A stretch of DNA of 64,000 nucleotides from Streptomyces bungoensis (lineage in GTDB: Bacteria > Actinomycetota > Actinomycetes > Streptomycetales > Streptomycetaceae), in the NCBI RefSeq assembly GCF_001514215.1, contig NZ_KQ948859.1, positions 192,165-256,164 of the forward strand, written 5' to 3'. The stretch's first letter is position 1; each line of letters starts with the position of its first letter. Under the pieces are notes generated by a model. The model ran no database searches, was not told where the DNA came from, and saw nothing but the letters and a program-made list of their open reading frames with translations. Below, in pieces: positions 16,605 to 25,416 of this stretch. The position numbers were made by a program, and so were the translations under genes.

Positions 16605-17027
16605 TCAGTAGCTCTCCACGACCTTGACCTCCTCCTCCGTGACCTCGCCTTCCACGATGCGGAAGGAGCGGAACTGGAAGTCGCCGAGGCCGTCGGTGTC
16701 GGCGGTGGACACCAGGACGTAGTGGGCGCCGGGCTCGTTGGCGTAGGAGACGTCGGTGCGGGAGGGGTACGCCTCGGTCGCCGTGTGGGAGTGGTAGACG
16801 ACCACCGGCTCCTCGTCGCGGTCGTCCATCTCGCGGTAGAGCTTGAGCAGGTCGCCGGAGTCGAACTCGTAGAACGTGGGCGACATGGCCGCGTTCAGCA
16901 TCGGAACGAAGCGCTCGGGGCGGTCCGAGCCCGCCGGTCCCGCCACGACGCCGCACGCCTCGTCGGGGTGGTCCTTGCGCGCGTGGGCGACGATTCTGTC
17001 GACGAGGGCCTGGGTGATGGTCAGCAT
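16605..17027 (-). CDS. JAMM/Mov34 (M67) metallopeptidase
   Basis: A 140-aa JAMM-domain protein. The zinc site is complete: E23 (DEACG), H79 and H81 in YHSHTATEAYPSRTD, with S89 and D92 completing HxH...SxxD. The mycobacterial homologue Mec+ removes cysteine from the CysO-Cys adduct; related JAMM enzymes trim carrier C-termini. The adjacent carrier has two residues after Gly-Gly, so both roles are possible. ATG 17027 is followed closely upstream by TATCCT (17040-17035), a plausible -10 that would give a nearly leaderless transcript. The frame is open further upstream as a shadow of the permease gene. Confidence 0.92.
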   Translation of the reverse strand: MLTITQALVDRIVAHARKDHPDEACGVVAGPAGSDRPERFVPMLNAAMSPTFYEFDSGDLLKLYREMDDRDEEPVVVYHSHTATEAYPSRTDVSYANEPGAHYVLVSTADTDGLGDFQFRSFRIVEGEVTEEEVKVVESY

Positions 17028-17047
17028 GCCCGCCAGGATAGACAGAC

Positions 17048-17082
17048 GGGCCGCCCGTACCGAGGTGTGGTACGGGCGGCCC
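17048..17082. terminator. Perfect 14-bp hairpin between permease and JAMM gene
   Basis: Arms 17048-17061 and 17069-17082 are perfect complements around a 7-nt loop. It lies downstream of the amino-acid permease and directly upstream of the JAMM promoter, so it can insulate the two. Confidence 0.8.
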
Positions 17083-17087
17083 GGATG

Positions 17088-17150
17088 GCGGACGCCCTGA
17101 GCGGCGGCCGCAGCGGGTGCCACGAGAACCCGCTGTGGCCGGGCGTCCGC
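17088..17150. terminator. Second, larger hairpin downstream of the permease
   Basis: Outer arms 17088-17097 and 17141-17150 are perfect complements; inner arms 17106-17118 and 17128-17140 pair with one G/A versus T position that is a wobble in one strand's RNA. A 9-nt internal bulge separates the two helices. It begins 9 nt after the permease stop. Confidence 0.75.
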
Positions 17151-17158
17151 GGGGCGGA

Positions 17159-18577
17159 TCAGCCGACCCGCTCCAGTTCCGGCTCGCGGCGCTGGGTGAC
17201 CTGCGGGTTGCGGGTCTTCAGGACCAGCCAGCCGATGCCGAGCGCGGCGGCCCAGACGGCCATGACGTACAGGCAGACCCGGGAGTCGGCGTCGTAGGCG
17301 ATCAGACCGGTGACGAACAGCAGGAACGCGATGGCGATGTAGGAGCACACCGCGCCGCCCGGCGCCGGGAAGGAGGAGGCGGGCAGCCGGCCCGCGTCGA
17401 CCGCGCGGCGGTACAGGACGTGGCTGACCAGGATCATCAGCCAGGTCCAGATGCCGGCCGCGGTGGCGACGGAGGTGACGTAGCCGAAGGCCTTCTCCGG
17501 GACGACGTAGTTCAGGACCACGCCGATGCCCATGAACAGCATCGAGACGGTGATGCCGAGCGCCGGGGTCTTCGTCGACGACAGCTTCGCGAAGGCCCGC
17601 GGGGCCTCGCCGTTGTCGGCGAGGGTGCGCAGCATGCGGCCGGTCGAGTACATGCCCGAGTTGCAGGACGACAGGGCCGCGGTCAGCACCACGAAGTTGA
17701 CGATGCCGGCGCCGGCCGGGATGCCGATGACCGCGAACGCCTTCACGAACGGGCTGACGCCCGCCGCGAACTCGGTCCACTTCACCACGCACAGGATGAC
17801 GGTGAGGGCACCGACGTAGAACAGGGCGATGCGCCAGGGCAGGGTGTTGATCGCCTTGGGCAGCGTCTTCTCGGGGTCCTCCGACTCGCCCGCGGTGACG
17901 CCGACGAGTTCCACGGCGAGGTAGGCGAACATGACGCCCTGCAGGGTCATCAGCGAGGAGCCGACGCCCTTGGGGAAGAAGCCGTCGAACTGCCACAGGT
18001 TCGCCACGTGCGCGGTGTCGCCGGCGGCGCTGAAGCCGAAGGTGAGCACGCCCAGGCCGATCACGATCATGCCGATCAGGGCGGTGACCTTCACCATGGA
18101 GAACCAGAACTCGATCTCACCGAACAGCTTCACGGAGATCAGGTTGGCCACGAACAGGACCACCAGGAACACCAGCGCCGTCACCCACTGCGGGATGTGC
18201 GGGAACCAGTAGTTGACGTAGATCGCCGCGGCCGTCAGCTCGGCCATGCCGGTCACGACCCACATCAGCCAGTACGTCCAGCCGGTGAAGTAGCCGAAGA
18301 ACGGGCCGAGGAACTCGCGGGAGTACTCGGCGAACGAGCCGGAGACCGGGCGGTAGAGCAGCAGCTCGCCCAGGGCCCGCATGATGAAGAAGATGATCAC
18401 GCCCGCGAGGGCGTACATCAGGATGAGGCTGGGACCGGCCTTGGCGATGTTCGCGCCGGCTCCCAGGAACAGTCCGACACCGACTGCGCCGCCGATCGCG
18501 ATCATCTGGACCTGACGGCTGCCGAGCCCGCGCTCGTACCCCTCCTCAGGGGCTTCGGTGACCTTCTCAGAGGCCAT
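17159..18577 (-). CDS. Amino-acid permease (APC superfamily)
   Basis: A 472-aa membrane protein with about 12 helices. RQVQMIAIGGAVGVGLFLGAG is the first helix with the APC substrate-backbone motif, followed by MRALGELLLYRPVSGSFAEYS, typical of the amino-acid transporter (AAT) family that includes GABA, proline and aromatic permeases. The substrate cannot be fixed from sequence. ATG 18577 has AAAGG 10 nt upstream; a second in-frame ATG at 18598 is an alternative. Two strong hairpins follow it. Confidence 0.9.
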   Translation of the reverse strand: MASEKVTEAPEEGYERGLGSRQVQMIAIGGAVGVGLFLGAGANIAKAGPSLILMYALAGVIIFFIMRALGELLLYRPVSGSFAEYSREFLGPFFGYFTGWTYWLMWVVTGMAELTAAAIYVNYWFPHIPQWVTALVFLVVLFVANLISVKLFGEIEFWFSMVKVTALIGMIVIGLGVLTFGFSAAGDTAHVANLWQFDGFFPKGVGSSLMTLQGVMFAYLAVELVGVTAGESEDPEKTLPKAINTLPWRIALFYVGALTVILCVVKWTEFAAGVSPFVKAFAVIGIPAGAGIVNFVVLTAALSSCNSGMYSTGRMLRTLADNGEAPRAFAKLSSTKTPALGITVSMLFMGIGVVLNYVVPEKAFGYVTSVATAAGIWTWLMILVSHVLYRRAVDAGRLPASSFPAPGGAVCSYIAIAFLLFVTGLIAYDADSRVCLYVMAVWAAALGIGWLVLKTRNPQVTQRREPELERVG

Positions 18578-18919
18578 GTGTGGTGCGCCTTTCTCCATGC
18601 CGACCCGGGCCTTTCGTCGGCCTCGGATCGGGTTTCGATCCCCCCGGATTGATGGAGCTGGGCGGGTTTGCACGGACCCGCCCGTGCCTGGCCGGCGGTC
18701 GCCGGCTCGGTGGCGCACCCGGCCGGACATGGGTGGTGTCGGCCGGGCGGTCGTGAAGATGTATCACGGCCGCACTATTGATCACCGGTGGGCGATGTGG
18801 CGCGTCCCACAGGGAAAAGCGGACAAAGAGCGCCCGGATGCGGCAAAGCGGGCCGCGGTGGTGACGGGATCGTTATCCGCATTTGAGCGTCCGCTGAGCG
18901 AACACGAAACCGTCACATT
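18578..18919. other. 342-nt intergenic region
   Basis: No supported gene. It holds the promoter of the permease (minus strand) and the end of the DUF2017 transcript. I see no strong hairpin or repeat in it; 18766-18800 is locally AT-richer than its surroundings. Confidence 0.5.
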
Positions 18920-19531
18920 TCAGGGCATGAGGGTGGAGACGAGGGTCTCCTGGAGGCCGCCGAGCCACAGGTACGCCATCACCATCGGCTTGCGCGGGTC
19001 GTCGTCCGGGAGCCGGTAGAGCAGGTCGGTGTCGTCCTCGTCGGTGATCTCCAGGCGGGAGCCGATCGCCAGGCGCAGGTCGTTGAGCGCGCCGAGCCAG
19101 CCCCTGGACTCCTCCGGGGTGAGCTCGAGGACCGCCCCGCCCACCTCGATCGGGGCCAGGGCGTCCAGGCTGCGGATCACCGCGAGGGCGTTCTGCCGCT
19201 TGCCGGCCCTGAGGTCGTTCTCGGTGTAGCGGCGGAACTCGGCGGAGTACTCCTGCCGCTCGTCGGCCTGGGCCGGAGAGGCGGGCGGCTGCTCCGGGTC
19301 GTTGTAGGCGTCCGGGAAGAGCCGTCGGAGCACGGGGTCGCTGGGCGGCTCGCTCGGGCCGTCGGCGAACAGCTCCGCGAGCGGGTCCGCGGGCTCCTGG
19401 CCGGCGGGGCCGGGACCGGGGCCGATCAGCTCCAGCAGCTGGACGGCCAGCGACCGGATGATGGAGATCTCGACGTCGTCGAGGGCGACGGCAGCGCCGC
19501 CGCCGGGGAGCGGTTCGAAGGTTCCGGGCAT
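18920..19531 (-). CDS. DUF2017 family protein, cotranscribed with clpS
   Basis: A 203-aa protein conserved next to clpS across actinobacteria. Starts PGTFEPLPGGGAAVALDDVEIS, continues with a helical, Leu-rich segment (IIRSLAVQLLELIG), an acidic linker, and a C-terminal conserved block (PEESRGWLGALNDLRLAIGSRLEI). No catalytic motif is visible and its function is unknown. It starts 12 nt after the clpS stop, so the two are one operon; a link to ClpP proteolysis is suggested by position only. Confidence 0.85.
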   Translation of the reverse strand: MPGTFEPLPGGGAAVALDDVEISIIRSLAVQLLELIGPGPGPAGQEPADPLAELFADGPSEPPSDPVLRRLFPDAYNDPEQPPASPAQADERQEYSAEFRRYTENDLRAGKRQNALAVIRSLDALAPIEVGGAVLELTPEESRGWLGALNDLRLAIGSRLEITDEDDTDLLYRLPDDDPRKPMVMAYLWLGGLQETLVSTLMP

Positions 19532-19543
19532 GAAAGGGATTCG

Positions 19544-19861
19544 CTACTTCCGGTCCTGCTGGAGGGTGGCCCACAGACCGTAGCCGTGCATCGCCTGCAC
19601 GTCGCGCTCCATCTCCTCGCGGCTGCCGCTGGAGACGACGGCCCGGCCCTTGTGGTGGACGTCGAGCATGAGCTTGGTGGCCTTGTCCTTGGAGTAGCCG
19701 AAGTACGTCTGGAAGACGTACGTCACGTAGCTCATGAGGTTGACCGGGTCGTTGTGGACGATCGTGACCCAGGGGACGTCGGGCTCGGGTACGGCGAAGA
19801 CCTCCTCCGCCGACTCGGTGCGTTCGATCTCTACGGGCGCGGGTGACGTCACACCGCCCAT
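19544..19861 (-). CDS. clpS: ClpS adaptor protein
   Basis: A 105-aa adaptor that delivers N-degron substrates to ClpAP/ClpCP. The core (about residues 30-105) has VTIVHNDPVNLMSYVTYVF, which forms the N-degron pocket, and MLDVHHKGRAVVSSG, the Clp-contact face. The disordered N-terminal part (SPAPVEIERTESAEEVF) is typical. ATG 19861 is my choice; the frame extends to 19909, and GTG 19888 is an alternative, but those starts fall in the palindrome of the shared promoter with pncB. It forms an operon with the DUF2017 gene. Confidence 0.92.
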   Translation of the reverse strand: MGGVTSPAPVEIERTESAEEVFAVPEPDVPWVTIVHNDPVNLMSYVTYVFQTYFGYSKDKATKLMLDVHHKGRAVVSSGSREEMERDVQAMHGYGLWATLQQDRK

Positions 19862-19880
19862 GCTGCCACGCGGCCCACTA

Positions 19881-19897
19881 TTCGTCACACTGACGAA
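19881..19897. promoter_or_regulatory. Perfect palindrome in the clpS/pncB divergent promoter
   Basis: TTCGTCA-CAC-TGACGAA, a perfect inverted repeat with 7-bp arms and a 3-nt centre. It lies 21 nt before the pncB start and 20 nt before the clpS start. TACATT at 19905-19910 could be the pncB -10 box, which would make pncB leaderless. The regulator is unknown. Confidence 0.6.
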
Positions 19898-19917
19898 ATG
19901 GGTGTACATTCGTTGCC

Positions 19918-21264
19918 ATGAACACAGCGGACCTTGGGCTGCCGGTGGAGGTTCCCTCGACGGCCCTCTTCACGGACCAGTACGAGCTGACGATGCTGCA
20001 GGCCGCGCTGAAGGCCGGTACGGCCGAGCGGCGCAGCGTGTTCGAGGTCTTCACCAGGCGGCTGCCGGACGGGCGCCGCTACGGCGTGGTGGCGGGCACC
20101 GGACGCGTCCTGGACGCGGTGGAGAACTTCCGCTTCGACGAGCCCGTCCTCGCCTTCCTGCGGGAGCACGGCATCGTCGACGAGGAGACCGCGAAGTGGC
20201 TCGCCGGCTACCGCTTCGGCGGAGACATCTGGGGCTACCCGGAGGGCGAGGTGTACTTCCCGGGCTCGCCGATCATGCGGGTCGAGGGCAGCTTCGCCGA
20301 GTGCGTGCTGCTGGAGACCGTGATCCTGTCCATCCTCAACCACGACTCGGCGATCGCGGCCGCCGCCTCGCGGATGGCCTCGGCGGCCGGCGACCGGCCG
20401 CTGATCGAGATGGGCGCCCGCCGCACCCACGAGCTGGCCGCCGTGGCCGCCGCGCGGGCCGCCTACGTAGGCGGCTTCGCGACCACCTCCGACCTGGCGG
20501 CCGGCTTCCGCTACGGCATCCCGACCGTCGGCACCTCCGCGCACGCCTTCACCCTGCTGCACGACCGGGAGCGGGACGCCTTCCGCGCCCAGGTCGACGC
20601 CCTCGGCCGGGGCACGACCCTGCTGGTGGACACCTACGACGTGGCCGAGGCCGTCGCGGCGGCGGTGGAGGTGGCCGGGCCCGGGCTGGGCGCGGTGCGC
20701 ATCGACTCCGGCGACCTGCTGCTGGTGGCCCACCGGGTGCGGCAGCAGCTGGACGAGCTGGGCGCGCGGGACACGAAGATCGTGGTCACCTCCGACCTGG
20801 ACGAGTACGCGATCGCCTCCCTGGCCGCCGCGCCCGTCGACGCCTACGGCGTCGGCACCCAGCTGGTGACCGGCTCCGGGCACCCGACCGCGGCCATGGT
20901 CTACAAGCTGGTCGCCCGCGCCGAGACCGCCGACCCGGAGGCGCCGCTGGTGCCGGTCGCGAAGAAGTCCAGCGGGGGCAAGACGTCCATCGGTGGCCGC
21001 AAGTGGGCGGCACGCCGGCTGGACGCGGACGGGGTGGCGGAGGCCGAAGTCGTGGGCACCGGGGCGGTGCCGGCCGGCCTGGCCGAGCGGCAGTTGCAGG
21101 TGGAGCTGGTCAAGGCCGGCGAGGTGGTCGCCCGCGAGCCCCTGGACGTGCCCCGGGAGCGGCACATCGCCGCCCGCGCCAACCTCCCGCTGTCCGCGAC
21201 ACAGCTCTCGCGCGGGGAACCCGTCCTTCCGACGGAGTACGCGCACGGGCCGTCGGGTAGCTAA
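19918..21264 (+). CDS. pncB: Nicotinate phosphoribosyltransferase
   Basis: A 448-aa enzyme that makes nicotinate mononucleotide from nicotinate and PRPP in NAD salvage. LFTDQYELTMLQAALKAG and EVFTRRLPDGRRYGV are typical N-terminal blocks; EMGARRTHE, GGFATTSDLAAG and VRIDSGDLLLVAHRVR form the active site, and TSIGGRK is a further conserved element. Length fits the short bacterial NAPRT class. It is transcribed away from clpS across a 56-nt space, and the nicotinamidase gene pncA follows 95 nt downstream, giving the two steps nicotinamide to nicotinate to NaMN. Confidence 0.95.
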   Translation: MNTADLGLPVEVPSTALFTDQYELTMLQAALKAGTAERRSVFEVFTRRLPDGRRYGVVAGTGRVLDAVENFRFDEPVLAFLREHGIVDEETAKWLAGYRFGGDIWGYPEGEVYFPGSPIMRVEGSFAECVLLETVILSILNHDSAIAAAASRMASAAGDRPLIEMGARRTHELAAVAAARAAYVGGFATTSDLAAGFRYGIPTVGTSAHAFTLLHDRERDAFRAQVDALGRGTTLLVDTYDVAEAVAAAVEVAGPGLGAVRIDSGDLLLVAHRVRQQLDELGARDTKIVVTSDLDEYAIASLAAAPVDAYGVGTQLVTGSGHPTAAMVYKLVARAETADPEAPLVPVAKKSSGGKTSIGGRKWAARRLDADGVAEAEVVGTGAVPAGLAERQLQVELVKAGEVVAREPLDVPRERHIAARANLPLSATQLSRGEPVLPTEYAHGPSGS

Positions 21265-21359
21265 AGCAGGTCCGCCGTCCGCACCCGCGAACCCCCTCCC
21301 GCACGGGGCCGCCAGTCTCTAGGCTCAGTTACTCAACCCACAGTCGAAGGACACCCACC

Positions 21360-21953
21360 ATGCGCCGCGCCTTGATCGTCGTAGACGTGCAGAACGACTT
21401 CTGCGAGGGGGGCAGCCTCGCGGTGGCCGGCGGTGCGGACGTGGCCGCCGCCATCACCGAGCTGATCGGCCAGGCGGCCGGCTCCGGCTACCGGCACGTG
21501 GTCGCCACCCGTGACCACCACATCGCACCCGGGGGTCACTTCGCCGACGACCCGGACTTCGTCCGCTCCTGGCCCGCGCACTGCGTCGCGGGCACGGAGG
21601 GCGTCGGCTTCCACCCGAACTTCGCCCCGGCGGTCGCCTCCGGCGCGGTGGACGCCGTCTTCGACAAGGGTGCCTACTCGGCTGCCTACAGCGGCTTCGA
21701 GGGCACCGACGAGAACGGCGTCCGCCTGGCCGACTGGCTGCGCGCCCGGGAGATCGACGAGGTCGACGTGGTCGGCATAGCCACGGACCACTGCGTGCGC
21801 GCCACCGCCCTGGACGCCGGGAAGGAGGGCTTCCGCACCCGCGTCCTGCTGGACCTCACCGCGGGCGTCGCCCCGGAGACGACCGAGCGGGCCCTGGAGG
21901 AACTGCGCCAGGGCGGGGTGGAGCTCACCGGCAAGCCGGTGGTCGGCGGCTAG
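21360..21953 (+). CDS. pncA: Nicotinamidase (isochorismatase superfamily)
   Basis: A 197-aa hydrolase converting nicotinamide to nicotinate. Catalytic triad visible: D9 (IVVDVQNDF), K103 (FDKGAY) and C145 (ATDHCVRAT). The metal site is present as D52 and H54 (RDHHIAPGGHF) with H60. Length matches bacterial PncA. GAAGGA lies 8 nt before ATG 21360. Together with pncB it forms the salvage pathway; whether the two share a transcript or have separate promoters across the 95-nt gap is not clear. Confidence 0.94.
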   Translation: MRRALIVVDVQNDFCEGGSLAVAGGADVAAAITELIGQAAGSGYRHVVATRDHHIAPGGHFADDPDFVRSWPAHCVAGTEGVGFHPNFAPAVASGAVDAVFDKGAYSAAYSGFEGTDENGVRLADWLRAREIDEVDVVGIATDHCVRATALDAGKEGFRTRVLLDLTAGVAPETTERALEELRQGGVELTGKPVVGG

Positions 21954-21978
21954 GGTCCCGGGCCCGTACCGGCGGCGG

Positions 21979-22305
21979 TCAGGTCCGGGCGGCCGACTGC
22001 CGCAGCAGGGTCCTGATCGGGTGCCACAGCTCCATCACGGTGACACCGTTGTCCGGGGCCGTGCGCCATATCAGGCCGTCGGGATGGTGCAGCACCGCCG
22101 TGACCTCGTCCGGCGTCGGCGGCTCCGCGTTGCCCCGCAGGTACACCGCCCTCAGGCCCAGGTTGCGCAGCCGGGTCAGGGCCCGCGCCCGGTTCCGGGC
22201 GTGCACCAGCACGCGCACCCCGGCCGGTCCGCCGGCGGGGCTCGGCAGGTTCAGTGCCACCACCACCGTCCCGTTCGGCAGCTTGCAGAAGCCTCCTGCG
22301 GCCAT
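21979..22305 (-). CDS. Conserved hypothetical protein
   Basis: A 108-aa soluble protein with no signal peptide. Blocks such as GTVVVALNLPSPAG, VRVLVHARNRARALTRLRNLGLRAVYLRG and PDEVTAVLHHPDGLIWR suggest an alternating alpha/beta fold with a basic helix, but I do not recognise a family. Its codon bias is typical of the surrounding genes, so it is probably real. It is convergent with pncA (25 nt apart) and lies upstream, on its own strand, of nothing cotranscribed. Confidence 0.7.
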   Translation of the reverse strand: MAAGGFCKLPNGTVVVALNLPSPAGGPAGVRVLVHARNRARALTRLRNLGLRAVYLRGNAEPPTPDEVTAVLHHPDGLIWRTAPDNGVTVMELWHPIRTLLRQSAART

Positions 22306-22426
22306 GCGGTCACATCCCCGTTCCGGTCGGTGTCAATAAGCGAGCCACAGGACGCACCTAAACACGATCGGCGGCAACCCGCCAGGGGGTCGCCGCCGAT
22401 ACGCTTGTGACCTGCGGTGATGCTGC

Positions 22427-24781
22427 CTACTTCACCGCGGGGCCGACCTCGAGCTCGAGCGTGGAGCCGCCCTTGCCCTGCTTCAGGATCACGATCTTGG
22501 TGTTGGTGTCAGTGACCTTGACGCCGCCGGTCGGGTTCGCCGGGTCGTAGTAGGAGCTGGTGTGGTCGTTGAAGACCCGCACGCCCTTCTGCGACTTGAT
22601 CTTCAGCGCCTTGTCCGCCTTGTGCAGCGTGAAGGCGTCCGTGGACTCGAAGCCGAACGTCGAGTCGAAGGCCTGGATGCGGTTGCGCAGGAGCGTGCCG
22701 TCGGCCCACTTCAGCGCCTTCGGGTGCGCGTCCACCGGCAGGATGAGACCCGTGCCCGGGTGACCGTCCTTGTTGGTGTTGTTGTCCGCCTGGGAGGTGT
22801 CCCACTTCCAGATCAGCAGGCCGTTCTGGTACGGGTAGTGCTCCACCCAGTCCGGGCGCGACGCGAAGCCGAAGTTGTACGGGCCGACCTTGAGGGTCTT
22901 GTCGTACGACACGTACTGGCGGTTCTCGGCGAGGTAGTACTGCTTGTAGTCCTTGGTGAAGGACCCGCCGATGCGGGAGAAGCCGCTCGCGGTCCACGCC
23001 GGGTCGGCGCTCTCGGCGTTGTCCGTGAACAGCGGGGTGCCGTCCGCGGTGACCGTGATCTCGTCCGCCGCGAACCCCTTCAGGGCCACGCCGCCGTCGG
23101 ACTGGTAGCGGAAGCGCAGGTCGAACTTCTGGCCCGCGTAGGCGTCCAGCGAGTACGACAGCTTCTTGTAGGCGTCGACCGAGCCGGTCAGGGCCGGCTT
23201 GCCGGAGCCGTCGCGCGGGATGGCCTGGCCGTCCACCGTGCCGTCGAGCGCGGTCCAGTTGGCGCCGCCGTCCGTCGACACCTCGGCGTAGAGGTAGTCG
23301 TAGTCCTTCTCGATGTCGTACCAGCCGTCCAGGCTCAGCGTGGCCGAGGACTTGCCGGTCAGGTCCACCGAACGGGTCAGCGTGTTCTTGAGGTTGTCAC
23401 CCATGCCGCTCCACCACTGGGTGGAGCCCTCGGCCGGGGCGACGATCTCGGTCTTCACGGCCTTGTCCGGCAGCGAGACCACGACCGCCTGGCGGTACTT
23501 GGTGTTGTACTCGGCGACGCCCAGCTTGTGCCAGGAGTTGACGCCGGCCTTGGCGGTGTCGTAGTTCAGCCAGCCCAGCTGCAGCTTGTCCCAGGCGTTC
23601 AGGTCGCCGGGCAGGTCTCCGATGGAGTCCTTGCCGCGGCCGAGCCAGGAACCGGAGGACATCAGCGTCCAGAAGCCGGTGGAGTTGTCGCCGCCGGCGG
23701 TGTCGTACTCGTCCGGCAGACCGAGGTCGTGGCCGTACTCGTGCGCGAAGACGCCGAGGCCGCCGTTCTCCGGCTGGATGGTGTAGTCGCCGACCCAGAT
23801 GCCGGTGTCGCCGATCTGCGTGCCGCCGAGCTTGTTGTCGGCCGGCCCGGTGGCGCCGGCGTCCGTGCCGAAGGCGTACCAGCGGTGGGCCCAGATCGCG
23901 TCCGTGCCCTGGGCGCCGCCGCCCGCGGACTCGTCCTCACCGGCGTGCACGAGCTGGAAGTGGTCGATGTACCCGTCCGGCTCGTTGAAGTTGCCGTCGC
24001 CGTCGTAGTCGTAACGGTCCCACTGGTCGTACTTGGCCAGGTCCGCCTTGATGGCGGCGTCGGACTTGCCGGCCTTCTTCTGGTCGGCGACCCAGGCGTT
24101 CACGCCGTCGCGGACGACGTTCCACACGCTGGTGCAGTTGGTCTGGCCGCAGGCGTTGTTGCCGTAACGGGCCTCGTTGTAGGGGACCTTGACCCAGTCC
24201 GAGACCTCGCCGTCGACCGAGTAGCGGCCCGAGGACTGCTTCTCGTAGTACTTCTTCAGCGACTCGGTCTTCTTGCCGGTGCCGAAGTAGAGGTCCTGGA
24301 AGTGCTTCTGGTTGTAGTCCGCCTGCCAGGCCGTCGAGTTGTCCTTCTTGCGGTCCGGCTTGGCTATCTGGTTGTGCAGCGGACCGGGGGTGCCGCCGTA
24401 CCGGGGGTCGGTCTGGTCGCCGAAGTCCACCAGGATCGTGAAGATCTTGTCGGTCTTCTCGCGGCCCAGCTCGACGTACTTGCCTTCGCCCTTCTTGCTC
24501 TTGAGCTGGACGACCTTCGAGCCGTTGCGCTCCTTGGCCTTCGCCTTGCCCGATATGAGCTGGTTGAGGGCCTCCTGACGCTGCGCCCGCTGCGTCTTGC
24601 TCATCGGGCCGTCGAGGTCGTGCTTCTCCTGCTTCACCGGGGCCGGGTCGTGCCGGTTCACGGCAGCGGGCCGGGCCGTGGTGCTGGCCTCCGCGACGGC
24701 GAACGTCGCGATCGTGGCGGAGGCCGCCGCGAGCGCCACACCGATCGCGGCCGCCCTGAACGTCCAGGGTCTGCTGGTCAC
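22427..24781 (-). CDS. Immune inhibitor A family secreted metalloprotease (M6)
   Basis: A 784-aa exported zinc protease. Signal peptide about 1-33, then a propeptide-like basic region (TQRAQRQEALNQLISGKAKAKE). The zinc motif is HEYGHDLGLPDEYD: H347, E348 and H351, with G354 and D357 as in the HExxHxxGxxD class. A calcium-loop-like DYDGDGNFNEPDG precedes it. The C-terminal 350 residues form beta-rich domains typical of immune inhibitor A. It degrades extracellular proteins; in Streptomyces such proteases are often developmentally controlled, but no operator is recognised here. Confidence 0.93.
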   Translation of the reverse strand: MTSRPWTFRAAAIGVALAAASATIATFAVAEASTTARPAAVNRHDPAPVKQEKHDLDGPMSKTQRAQRQEALNQLISGKAKAKERNGSKVVQLKSKKGEGKYVELGREKTDKIFTILVDFGDQTDPRYGGTPGPLHNQIAKPDRKKDNSTAWQADYNQKHFQDLYFGTGKKTESLKKYYEKQSSGRYSVDGEVSDWVKVPYNEARYGNNACGQTNCTSVWNVVRDGVNAWVADQKKAGKSDAAIKADLAKYDQWDRYDYDGDGNFNEPDGYIDHFQLVHAGEDESAGGGAQGTDAIWAHRWYAFGTDAGATGPADNKLGGTQIGDTGIWVGDYTIQPENGGLGVFAHEYGHDLGLPDEYDTAGGDNSTGFWTLMSSGSWLGRGKDSIGDLPGDLNAWDKLQLGWLNYDTAKAGVNSWHKLGVAEYNTKYRQAVVVSLPDKAVKTEIVAPAEGSTQWWSGMGDNLKNTLTRSVDLTGKSSATLSLDGWYDIEKDYDYLYAEVSTDGGANWTALDGTVDGQAIPRDGSGKPALTGSVDAYKKLSYSLDAYAGQKFDLRFRYQSDGGVALKGFAADEITVTADGTPLFTDNAESADPAWTASGFSRIGGSFTKDYKQYYLAENRQYVSYDKTLKVGPYNFGFASRPDWVEHYPYQNGLLIWKWDTSQADNNTNKDGHPGTGLILPVDAHPKALKWADGTLLRNRIQAFDSTFGFESTDAFTLHKADKALKIKSQKGVRVFNDHTSSYYDPANPTGGVKVTDTNTKIVILKQGKGGSTLELEVGPAVK

Positions 24782-25153
24782 TTGAGTTCCTCCCCCGCGC
24801 CGCGCACACGGACAGGGGGTTTCCGGGTCGTGGAAGGTTCCGTGCGCGCACGTTCAACGCGTGTTCAAGTGACGACATTTGACTAGAGGTTTAGAAGAAA
24901 AGACAGACCTTGACTTGAGCAGGACAAGTGCACTATGCGGAGACGGCGTTCGCTTTGCGAACATGTCCACATCGTGGGCAACGGCGCAGAGCCAACCTTT
25001 GCCCGACCAGGCTCATGACTCCGTGCGCCCCCTGTGCACCGGCACCGTGGGTAAGGTCACGCTTACCAGCTGTCCGGCTCGGGCATGCAGGCGGAAGAGA
25101 GTCGCACGGCACCCCCCGACATCCAGCTCCCGCTTTCCGAGGACACGATTGCC
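24782..25153. other. 372-nt divergent promoter region
   Basis: Contains the promoters for the M6 protease (minus) and the small membrane protein (plus). It is AT-richer at 24860-24920. TTGACT at 24910-24915 followed 17 nt later by CTATGC is a weak candidate sigma-70-type promoter for the plus strand. I find no supported gene or clear operator. Confidence 0.4.
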
Positions 25154-25390
25154 ATGCCTCGTCCGACTGCCGCACAGCTCGCCTACGGTTCGTGCACCGT
25201 GATCTTCTCGACGCTCGCCATGCTGCTGCTGTCCGAGACGAGTTCGGGCACCGGGATCGCCGTCATCGTCCTGGCCGCGCTCGGCCTCGGGCTGCTCGTG
25301 GCGATGACGGTGCCGCTGCCGCGACCGCGCGCGCACGCGGAGCCGGCCGAGAACGCGCCCGAGAGCGAGCGGGTTCCCAGCCGGCTGTGA
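25154..25390 (+). CDS. Small membrane protein, unknown function
   Basis: A 78-aa protein with two hydrophobic segments (about 12-27 and 36-56: LAYGSCTVIFSTLAMLLLS and GIAVIVLAALGLGLLVAMTV), then a short cytoplasmic Pro/Arg/Glu tail. This is a hairpin membrane topology. No family is recognised. ATG 25154 begins MPRPTAAQLAYG; GAGG lies 11 nt upstream. The frame is open 23 codons further upstream, so the start is not certain. Confidence 0.65.
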   Translation: MPRPTAAQLAYGSCTVIFSTLAMLLLSETSSGTGIAVIVLAALGLGLLVAMTVPLPRPRAHAEPAENAPESERVPSRL

Positions 25391-25393
25391 GGC

Positions 25394-25416
25394 GAGGCGG
25401 CCTGCCGGGCCGCCTC
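25394..25416. terminator. 9-bp hairpin between convergent genes
   Basis: GAGGCGGCC at 25394-25402 pairs perfectly with GGCCGCCTC at 25408-25416 around TGCCG. It starts 3 nt after the small membrane protein gene and overlaps the stop codon of the RDD gene. Confidence 0.6.

Noticed and set aside
24879..25202. 107-codon plus-strand frame in the promoter region upstream of the small membrane protein
   Set aside because: Codon third positions are not GC-biased and no ribosome binding site is visible.
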